Source: Oscillospiraceae bacterium (lineage in GTDB: Bacteria > Bacillota > Clostridia > Oscillospirales > Oscillospiraceae). From it: a stretch of DNA of 10,374 bases. Numbering within the stretch: position 1 is the stretch's first letter; every line of letters begins with the position of its first letter. Positions 5,115 to 10,374 of this stretch are shown here, in pieces. Both the position numbers and the translations under genes were made by a program. The stretch is from assembly GCA_017405545.1 (NCBI GenBank), contig JAFRAF010000238.1, positions 1-10,374 of the forward strand. Reading direction: 5' to 3'. The notes under the pieces were generated by a model that did no database searches, was not told the DNA's origin, and worked only from the letters and a program-made list of their open reading frames with translations.

Positions 5115-5915
5115 ATGGAATACTTCAAAAGGATAAAGCTGAAGGACGGCAGGTATTGCGTCCTGCGTAACGGCAGGGAGGAGGACGGACAGGCCCTGTG
5201 GGAAGTATTCATGCTTACCCACGGGCAGACAGACTGGCTGCTCTCATACCCGGAGGAGAACAGCATGACGGCGGAGCAGGAGGCGCAGTACCTGAAGGAA
5301 AAGACCGAGAGTGCCGACGGGATAGAGATTCTTGCGGAGCTGGACGGCAGGGTGGTTGGCACGGCCGGCATCGAGCCCGTGGGCAAAAAGGAAAAGGTCA
5401 GGCACAGGGCCGATTTCGGCATAAGCGTGGACAAGGCTTACTGGGGTCTTGGCATAGGCCGGGCGCTGACGGAGGCCTGCGTCGAATGCGCCGAAAAAGC
5501 GGGATATGTTCAGCTGGAGCTGAATGCGGTGTCGGACAACAAAAAGGCAATAGCCCTGTATGAGAGCGTGGGCTTCAGGGAATACGGCCGGAACCCCAGG
5601 GGCTTCCGCTCACGGGTCAGCGGCTGGCAGGAGCTGGTGTACATGCTGCTGGAGCTGGACGGAGAGGAAGGGCGTGACGCAGCGAATGAGGATTGTGAGG
5701 GAAAAATGGAGCTTAAATGGGAAGACAACTTCAGTATCAGTGCCGCCTTCGAGTACGGCGCGATACGCATTTCCGGCAACAGGGAGGGCCTTTTGTCCCT
5801 GGCGAGCCATCTCATGACTTTGGCACAGGAGGCGCCGGGGAGCCATATACATCTGGATGAGTACAACTCCCTTGAGGAGAACTCCTGCGAAATCATAATT
5901 GAGCGGACGGAATAG
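5115..5915 (+). CDS. GNAT N-acetyltransferase fused to a small Imm32-like domain
   Basis: This 266-residue protein joins two units. Residues 1-180 are a GNAT acetyltransferase with ISVDKAYWGLGIGRALTEAC (acetyl-CoA loop), VQLELNAVSDNKKAIALYES and VGF in the usual order, ending in a WQELVYMLLELD strand. After a linker of about 17 residues, residues 198-266 form a compact unit: FEYGAIRISGNREGLLSLAS, HLMTLAQEAPGSHIHLDE, then SCEIIIERTE. This resembles the small Imm32-type immunity proteins normally found as separate ORFs. Met198 (ATG 5706) has GAGGG four bases upstream and could restart translation, yielding the 69-residue unit alone. The main start, ATG 5115, has AAAGGGGA about 11 bases upstream, a loose fit. 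A GTG inside the palindrome (5043) is in frame but would only add palindrome-coded residues. The GNAT assignment is firm. The C-terminal family name is tentative. Confidence 0.85.
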   Translation: MEYFKRIKLKDGRYCVLRNGREEDGQALWEVFMLTHGQTDWLLSYPEENSMTAEQEAQYLKEKTESADGIEILAELDGRVVGTAGIEPVGKKEKVRHRADFGISVDKAYWGLGIGRALTEACVECAEKAGYVQLELNAVSDNKKAIALYESVGFREYGRNPRGFRSRVSGWQELVYMLLELDGEEGRDAANEDCEGKMELKWEDNFSISAAFEYGAIRISGNREGLLSLASHLMTLAQEAPGSHIHLDEYNSLEENSCEIIIERTE

Positions 5916-5923
5916 AGAGAGAC

Positions 5924-6127
5924 ATGAGCAAATTTGAGCCCTTATGGAAATGGATAAAGGAGAACGGCAGTGACAGCTTTAAACTGAGCTTTGCCGAGAT
6001 TGAGGAGATCGCCGGACTGCCGATAGATCACTCCTTTCTGAATTACAAAAAAGAGCTTACTGAATACGGCTTTTGCGTCGGGAAGATATCTTTAAAGGAA
6101 CAGACAGTGGAGTTCAAGGCTGTGTAA
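5924..6127 (+). CDS. Small DUF7662-like conserved protein
   Basis: This 67-residue protein starts eight bases after the preceding stop codon and is surely co-transcribed with it. The sequence SKFEPLWKWIKENGSDSFKL, then SFAEIEEIAGLPIDHSFLNY, matches the general layout of DUF7662-type small proteins: an S-K-x-x-PL start, an F-x-EIE-x-I helix and a Leu-Pro-like turn. The usual tryptophan-rich end is replaced by YGFCVGKISLKEQTVEF. Small proteins like this are common in Clostridia, often near restriction, regulatory or mobile genes, and have no proven function. The ribosome binding site is weak (GAGAGAG, 5916-5922), so it probably depends on coupling to the upstream gene. Confidence 0.75.
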   Translation: MSKFEPLWKWIKENGSDSFKLSFAEIEEIAGLPIDHSFLNYKKELTEYGFCVGKISLKEQTVEFKAV

Positions 6128-6227
6128 ATATAACCGCCCCGCAGTTTTTCAAATTTACAAGGGGTCGGCGCTGAATAAGGTCTGTACATACCGACACTGA
6201 TTTATAAACACGGTTTCTGCTGTTAAA

Positions 6228-6256
6228 TTGCTTTTTTACATAAAAATCAATATAAT
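6228..6256 (+). promoter_or_regulatory. Sigma-A promoter of the zinc-ribbon gene pair
   Basis: TTGCTT (6228-6233), a 17-bp AT-rich spacer and TATAAT (6251-6256) form a good promoter, giving a start near 6263 and a leader of about 52 nt. An unused, perfect-looking site AAGGAGG (6265-6271) lies in the leader without a start codon that leads anywhere (CTG-CCT-GTA-TAG). It begins inside the palindrome CCTTAAGG (6261-6268). No terminator was recognised between the previous gene (ending at 6127) and this promoter. Confidence 0.75.
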
Positions 6257-6314
6257 GAATCCTTAAGGAGGATTAAGCTGCCTGTATAGATTCTTGAGAT
6301 ACGGAGGGACGATA

Positions 6315-6995
6315 ATGGAAAACAGTATATGCAGTATCTGCGGGAAAACGATCAATGTAAGTCCTGTCCAGGATCCCGGTTATGCCTTTTCGGGATGGCC
6401 GAACGTTACTCTGAAAGACGGAAATATGGTTTGCAGTGACTGCGCGGAAAAGGTGAGGATCCTGTATCCCCTGCGCAGTTCAAAGAGATTTATGGAATCG
6501 GAGACCCGCTTCGGCTCCTCATTTATTCATGGAAAATCCGTGACGGGAAAAGGCTGGCTCAACGTACTGACAGATCCCCTGGAAGAGCTGACGCTGGAGG
6601 AATTCAAACAGGCGCAGATCGACGCGGAGAAGGCTGCGCAGGACATGGCAGCCCGTTTACCGGGAGCAAAGGCCGCTGCGGAAGCGGACTTTACATATCG
6701 ACATCATGTGAAGTCCGGGGGAACGGACATAAAACCGCATTATTCCGATAAAAAAGAGTATGTTGTCTGTGTAAAGGTGCTGTATGGCGAAATCTGTCCG
6801 GGAGACGTTGTCAGCGTTTCCCATAGAGATCGGGAGTATACCGCGAAAGTCGAGGAGGTCTGGTTCTGGAATTATCTGGACAGTCCCCAACGGGCAATCG
6901 ATAAGGCTTTTGCGGGAACGACGGCAGCGTTATGGTTCCATCAGGATGTCCCGTTCATTTATCCGGGCGACATTCTGGTCGTAAAGGAAAGCTGA
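6315..6995 (+). CDS. Zinc-ribbon (DUF4428-like) protein with C-terminal EF-Tu domain 2-like barrel, first paralogue
   Basis: This 226-residue cytoplasmic protein starts at ATG 6315, six bases behind GGAGGG; the in-frame TTG at 6294 is too early. Residues 1-50 form a four-cysteine zinc ribbon, Cys6/Cys9 and Cys40/Cys43 (CSIC and CSDC), with LKDGNMVC before the second pair, as in DUF4428. Residues 88-122 are a charged Glu/Lys/Ala-rich helix. Residues 148-226 are strand-rich, with VCVKVLYGEICPGDVVSV at the start and IYPGDILVV at the end. That V-x-G-x-I-x-x-GD ... GD pattern recalls the beta-barrel domain 2 of translation GTPases. No GTPase domain is present. The function is not known. The next gene is a diverged paralogue. 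Confidence 0.8.
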   Translation: MENSICSICGKTINVSPVQDPGYAFSGWPNVTLKDGNMVCSDCAEKVRILYPLRSSKRFMESETRFGSSFIHGKSVTGKGWLNVLTDPLEELTLEEFKQAQIDAEKAAQDMAARLPGAKAAAEADFTYRHHVKSGGTDIKPHYSDKKEYVVCVKVLYGEICPGDVVSVSHRDREYTAKVEEVWFWNYLDSPQRAIDKAFAGTTAALWFHQDVPFIYPGDILVVKES

Positions 6996-7008
6996 GGGAG
7001 GTGCGGAC

Positions 7009-7659
7009 ATGGCTAATTACAAAATCGGAGATACACGAGATCTGGGAGCCTGCAGCGCCTGTGGAAATGTTATCGTGATCGAAGCTGAAAACGGACTGTT
7101 CCGCCCCCAGCGATGCGGCAATCCCGTAAAGCTGGCGGACGGGAACTGGCTCTGCGGATCCTGCCTCAGAAAACTGAGGATCAAATATCCACAGGAATAC
7201 AGGCTGGACACGAAACAGAAAAAGATGCTGCCCTATGAGCGCGCCGGAGAACTGACTGCGGAGGAAGCCGAGCGGGAGCTGGGGCAGATCCACGACTATC
7301 TGGAAGACCTGAGGGAGAAATACGGCTTTCATCAGGCGGTCTTTTCAGTAGAAAAAGCAGATGTGAAGAAGGGCGGACTCCTGAAGCCTTCACTCTATAC
7401 TGTTACGGGTCATGTGATCTACGGGACGTTTACACCGCTTGATGAGGTGAGTATCGGGCTGAACGGCGGACAGAAAGCGCTGATCAGCTGCCTGTACTAT
7501 CCTCACAGCATTACCCCTGTTTCTGATATTCAGATTCAGCAGGTAACGGGAAAACTGGTCATAGACTATGCGTGGGCAGAAGGCGGCGAGGAGGCTGCGT
7601 TCATTTTCAGGGAAAAAAGCCTGAATCTGAAACCCGGCGACATTATTGTCAAAGACTGA
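7009..7659 (+). CDS. Zinc-ribbon (DUF4428-like) protein with C-terminal EF-Tu domain 2-like barrel, second paralogue
   Basis: This 216-residue protein begins 13 bases after the preceding stop codon, behind GGGAGGTG, so the two are one operon. It repeats the same plan: zinc ribbon Cys15/Cys18 and Cys49/Cys52 (CSAC and CGSC) with LADGNWLC before the second pair and KLRIKYP after it (the partner has KVRILYP), a charged helix at about 80-106 (ELTAEEAERELGQ, the partner has ELTLEEFKQAQ), and a strand-rich C-terminal part at 129-216. That part starts TVTGHVIYGTFTPLDEVSIG and ends LNLKPGDIIVKD. Outside these anchors the two are well diverged, so this is an old duplication. A zinc-stabilised binding protein, for RNA, protein or ribosome, is the fairest guess. 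Confidence 0.8.
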   Translation: MANYKIGDTRDLGACSACGNVIVIEAENGLFRPQRCGNPVKLADGNWLCGSCLRKLRIKYPQEYRLDTKQKKMLPYERAGELTAEEAERELGQIHDYLEDLREKYGFHQAVFSVEKADVKKGGLLKPSLYTVTGHVIYGTFTPLDEVSIGLNGGQKALISCLYYPHSITPVSDIQIQQVTGKLVIDYAWAEGGEEAAFIFREKSLNLKPGDIIVKD

Positions 7660-7821
7660 TTGACAGGATGCCTGCTCCCCGCAGATGATTGACTCAACCA
7701 GTGATATTGAGCCTTAACGGGACCGCATAAACTAACTCGGATGACTGCCGAAAGCGTAAAGCAAGCGCGATGAACTTGTCAGACCGCAGGACAAACAGAT
7801 GATTATTTGGAGGAAGACTAT

Positions 7822-8826
7822 ATGAGACACAAATTGCTGCCGGTGATGCTGGCCCTCTGCCTTGCCCTGCTTGCAGGCTGCGGGCAGAGTCAGGAGGATG
7901 CGGAGGATTCAAGCCAGATCGACAGCGCAGGTGTTGAGGCGCAGCAGGAGCCGGAAGAAACAGTATCCTCCGACAGCGCCGCAAATCGGGAGATTTATAC
8001 CAAATCAGCCTGGACTGCGCTTCAATACAGCGAATACAGTGACGGCAATTATGAGGATGTAATGTCCATTTACTATGGCGAAGCGCTGTTTTTCGACGGG
8101 GGTACAGCCACATTGATAGAATACGAAAGGCAGACCGCTTTCGATTATGAAAAGACCGCCGACGGCTTTACGGCGGATATCGGAGGCGTCTCCGTTGAAG
8201 CCCTGATCGACGGCGACTCCATGGTGTTAAAAATGCAGGGCCATACCTGGATCATGGCAAAAACCGATATTGATGAGGCCGTGGGCTACGCCCGATCCAT
8301 TGTGGGCGTTCAGGACATCACGATCCCGTTTGAAAATGGGGAGAGCGGGGACACCCAGTCCGGAAGCGGCAGTGAGCAGCTGAGTGCCGATTATGATGTT
8401 TTGCTCGAGGACGAGCTCTGCACGATCGGCTCAGCGGGCGCCTCCATAGTTCAGTGTTATTCGGTCCCGGAATCTGAGGATGCGGCGGTCTATCGCATAA
8501 GCATTACAAATAACAGCGGCCAGACGATTGAAATCAGCGCCGGAAGCTCTTATGATTCCGGCAAACCCACCTTTTATGGCTCGATGAACGGTCAGGAAAT
8601 TACGGCTGTTGTGGCCGCGGACGCAACAGAGTCATCACCGTATTGGTTCGATACGCTCGTTTCAAAACCGCTGATGCCCGGCGAGACGGTCGAGTTGTAC
8701 GTCTGCGCCGTGACGGATATCAGCAGATTCCCGACCATGGATGAGCTGGCCGATGTCTCGCTGAATCTCACAGCCTCTAATCATGGCGGAGAATTCTGGA
8801 TACGCGACTACACTGTAGAGCCCTGA
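7822..8826 (+). CDS. Lipoprotein of unknown function
   Basis: This 334-residue protein has a clear lipoprotein signal, MRHKLLPVMLALCLALLAGC, with Cys20 as the lipid site, so it should be anchored outside the membrane. An acidic Ser/Glu/Gln-rich tether runs to about residue 55. A first strand-rich segment (about 55-170) contains YGEALFFDGGTATLIEYE and VEALIDGDSMVLKMQGHTW, like small extracellular beta domains. A low-complexity Gly/Ser linker (about 173-188) leads to a second segment (190-334) that looks like an immunoglobulin-type or DUF5067-like beta sandwich (YRISITNNSGQTIEIS, then LMPGETVELYVCAV). ATG 7822 has GGAGGA seven bases upstream. No known family was recognised with confidence. It may belong to the preceding transcription unit, 162 bp away, as no clear terminator or promoter was seen in the gap. 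Confidence 0.78.
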   Translation: MRHKLLPVMLALCLALLAGCGQSQEDAEDSSQIDSAGVEAQQEPEETVSSDSAANREIYTKSAWTALQYSEYSDGNYEDVMSIYYGEALFFDGGTATLIEYERQTAFDYEKTADGFTADIGGVSVEALIDGDSMVLKMQGHTWIMAKTDIDEAVGYARSIVGVQDITIPFENGESGDTQSGSGSEQLSADYDVLLEDELCTIGSAGASIVQCYSVPESEDAAVYRISITNNSGQTIEISAGSSYDSGKPTFYGSMNGQEITAVVAADATESSPYWFDTLVSKPLMPGETVELYVCAVTDISRFPTMDELADVSLNLTASNHGGEFWIRDYTVEP

Positions 8827-8888
8827 GGGATAATGTAATTTAGTCAAAAATTCATACAAAACCGGAAGGAACGATAAGGCGGTTTAGT

Positions 8889-9085
8889 GTGAAAAAAGAA
8901 TTTCCGATATTTATAGTGCTCACCATAGTGCTGACCATGGCTTAGGCAGCTATGGCAGTGAAGCCTGGCGCCCGATACAGCGCATAAAGGCGGAGCAGTC
9001 CGTTTTTATACGGGAGAGGGTGATGCGGACATTAAACGGCATCAATACGGCCGCCAGACCTATGCTTGTCCATTCAACGGGATAG
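8889..9085 (+). pseudogene. Candidate frameshifted remnant of a small secreted protein gene
   Basis: GTG 8889, six bases behind AAGGCGG, opens a frame that encodes MKKEFPIFIVLTIVLTMA, a good signal peptide, and then stops at TAG 8943. In the -1 frame from 8942 the reading continues without a stop for 47 codons (LGSYGSEAWRPIQRIKAEQS, then VFIRERVMRTLNGINTAARP) to TAG 9083. The join would restore a short secreted protein, so loss of one base near 8942 is the simplest explanation. The signal peptide coding contains a tandem 12-bp near-repeat (GTGCTSACCATR, coding VLTI/VLTM). No family was recognised. A 60-codon minus-strand frame (8950-9132) is the alternative but lacks a ribosome binding site. 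The rest of the 302-bp gap (8827-9128) holds nothing else recognisable. Confidence 0.35.
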
Positions 9086-9128
9086 CTGTCCGGGACATCC
9101 TCTGGAGATATACAGGACGCCCCCGCTA

Positions 9129-10280
9129 TCACAGATCGTCTCTTTTACTGACCTGAGTAATATCGGCGTCAAATGCGGACTCATAAATTGTGACGTCTTT
9201 CGGCAGCGTGACATGGCGCAGGCTTTCACAGCCGATGAAAGCCCAGTTGCCGATCTCGATGACGCTGTCTGGTATGGTGACCTCCCTTAGGCGTCTGCAG
9301 CCCAAAAATGCGCAATCGTCGATTATTTCGACGCCCTCAGGGATGGTGACTTTTGTCAGATTCTCGCAGCCTGCGAACGCCCATTGGCCGGTTCCCATTA
9401 TCTCCCCCGGCAGGTCAACGGATATCAAACATTTGCAGTCCTTGAAGGCCATGTCGCCGATCTCGGCGACGCTGTCCGGAATACTGACGCTGCGCAGTCT
9501 TTTGCAGGAGTCGAATGCGGACTCGCCGATAATCGCTGCGCCGTCAGGGATGACAATGTCGACAAGCCACTCACAGGACTTAAACGCGGACTCAGCTATG
9601 CTGGTGACAGTGCCGGGGATGCTCACGGAGACGAGACGGATAGGACAACGAATAAGAACGGTGAAGTCTTTATTGTAAAGCACCCCCTCCCGGGAGGAGT
9701 AATGACTGTTTTTTTCGTCGACCTTAATATGCTTCAGGCTGCTGCATTCCCCAAACACATCCTCACCAATTCGGGCGACATTAGCGGGGATCGTGACGTC
9801 GGTCAGGGCCCTGCAGTAGGCGAAAGCCCGGTTGCCGATGTTTGTCACGCTGTCCGACAGGGTGAGTTCGCTCAGGCTCAAGCAGCCGTAAAAGGCCTGA
9901 TCGCGTATGGTGGTGACATTGGCCGGTATGGTGATATCGGCAAGACTACTGCAGTCCTTAAAGGCGGCATGGTCGATATCGGTCAGACTGTCCGGGAGGC
10001 TGACGCAGCGCAGGCCGCTGCAGCCGTGGAATGACTCTCTGCCTATACTCACTACGCTGTTCGGCAGGGTGATTTCAGACAGACCCTCACAGTATTTGAA
10101 TGCCTCCCAGCCGATGACGGTGACGCTGCCCGGAATGGTGATGCCAGTCAGGCTTTTGCACCACGCAAATGCCCCGCTGCCTATGCCGGTGACGCCGTAA
10201 GGCACCGTCACGTTTCCGCCCGGACCTCGATATTTTGTCAGAATATTTTTTTCAATTACAAAATCGTTTGCTGTGCTCAA
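9129..10280 (-). CDS. BspA-like leucine-rich repeat protein (LRR_5), cytoplasmic by prediction
   Basis: This 383-residue protein consists almost wholly of 23-residue repeats of the form x-x-IG-x-x-AF-x-x-C-x-x-L-x-x-V-x-IP-x-x-V, the LRR_5/BspA (Treponema pallidum type) class. I count thirteen full repeats and a truncated fourteenth (TIYESAFDAD). In the seventh, an insertion contains NSHYSSREGVLYNKDFTVLI, the usual island of the family. The N-terminal cap reads NDFVIEKNILTKYRGPGGNV. The start is taken as TTG 10280, seven bases behind AGGGAGGG. The frame runs on to ATG 10361, but that stretch contains the promoter. BspA-like proteins are usually secreted surface binders. This one has no signal peptide, no anchor and no S-layer domain, so it either stays in the cytosol or is one of the short cytosolic forms common in gut Clostridia. 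The partner is unknown. Confidence 0.87.
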   Translation of the reverse strand: MSTANDFVIEKNILTKYRGPGGNVTVPYGVTGIGSGAFAWCKSLTGITIPGSVTVIGWEAFKYCEGLSEITLPNSVVSIGRESFHGCSGLRCVSLPDSLTDIDHAAFKDCSSLADITIPANVTTIRDQAFYGCLSLSELTLSDSVTNIGNRAFAYCRALTDVTIPANVARIGEDVFGECSSLKHIKVDEKNSHYSSREGVLYNKDFTVLIRCPIRLVSVSIPGTVTSIAESAFKSCEWLVDIVIPDGAAIIGESAFDSCKRLRSVSIPDSVAEIGDMAFKDCKCLISVDLPGEIMGTGQWAFAGCENLTKVTIPEGVEIIDDCAFLGCRRLREVTIPDSVIEIGNWAFIGCESLRHVTLPKDVTIYESAFDADITQVSKRDDL

Positions 10281-10332
10281 ATGGCTTCCCTCCCTGATCT
10301 TCTTTTTGCCCCGTATGTCTGTTTGAGTATAT

Positions 10333-10361
10333 ATTTTACCATGGAATGAAGCCTGAGACAA
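10333..10361 (-). promoter_or_regulatory. Sigma-A promoter of the LRR gene
   Basis: On the minus strand TTGTCT (10356-10361) lies 17 bp from TAAAAT (10333-10338). Transcription would start near 10326, about 46 nt before the TTG start codon. This placement argues against any longer version of the protein. Confidence 0.65.
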
Positions 10362-10374
10362 GGCGGATGGACAT

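Noticed and set aside
6130..6175. CCCC/GGGG pairing behind the DUF7662-like gene as a terminator
   Set aside because: The loop is long, the stem only about 4 bp, and no U-run follows.
8992..9009. CGGA-GCAG-TCCG followed by TTTTTAT as a terminator
   Set aside because: A 4-bp stem is too weak, and the site lies inside the candidate gene remnant.
9190..10034. Long repetitive plus-strand open frames opposite the LRR gene, and 69-bp spaced DNA repeats that could suggest an array
   Set aside because: The periodicity is the 23-residue LRR coding repeat seen in the other strand. The units are diverged and lack the spacer logic of CRISPR.

Overview
The window looks like chromosomal DNA from a fairly GC-rich, Gram-positive Clostridia-type bacterium (Bacillota), probably a gut anaerobe. 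The reasons are strong AGGAGG-type ribosome binding sites, promoters close to the sigma-A consensus (TTGACA-17-TATAAT and TTGACA-17-TAGAAT), diacylglyceryl-type lipoprotein signals, a YjdF protein, DUF4428-type zinc-ribbon proteins and a BspA-like leucine-rich repeat protein. The species cannot be read from the sequence.

Left part, minus strand (1-2321). The start of a molybdate/tungstate-type ABC permease (cut by the window edge) lies 1 bp behind its substrate-binding lipoprotein gene, modA. modA has its own near-consensus promoter and a short leader with inverted repeats. Upstream of that is a short-chain dehydrogenase/reductase gene that ends at a clear intrinsic terminator. It is divergent from a TetR-family regulator gene. 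Both promoters in the divergent gap are near consensus, and repeated CAAAYG half-sites cover the tetR start site and flank the dehydrogenase -35, so the TetR protein probably controls itself and perhaps the dehydrogenase.

Middle part, plus strand (2438-6127). tetR is followed by a 163-nt structured leader, very likely a yjdF riboswitch, and a yjdF-type (DUF2992) gene. Three unrelated GNAT acetyltransferase genes follow. The second has a leader with a strong hairpin and a possible 11-codon leader peptide. A perfect 39-bp palindrome separates the second and third. The third is fused in frame to a small C-terminal domain resembling Imm32-type immunity proteins. A small DUF7662-like gene closes the run. 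Together this looks like a stress or detoxification cluster: a sensor of aromatic compounds, a regulator, a reductase and acetyltransferases. That functional link is inference.

Right part (6228-10374). A new promoter drives two tandem paralogues that each combine an N-terminal four-cysteine zinc ribbon with a C-terminal beta-barrel reminiscent of EF-Tu domain 2. They are followed by a lipoprotein gene of unknown function. Isoleucine codon use changes sharply between the acetyltransferase run and this module. A frameshifted gene remnant then lies between the lipoprotein gene and a convergent BspA-like LRR gene. The LRR gene has a well-placed TTG start, a promoter just upstream, and no export signal.

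No tRNA, rRNA, CRISPR array, transposase or integrase was seen.
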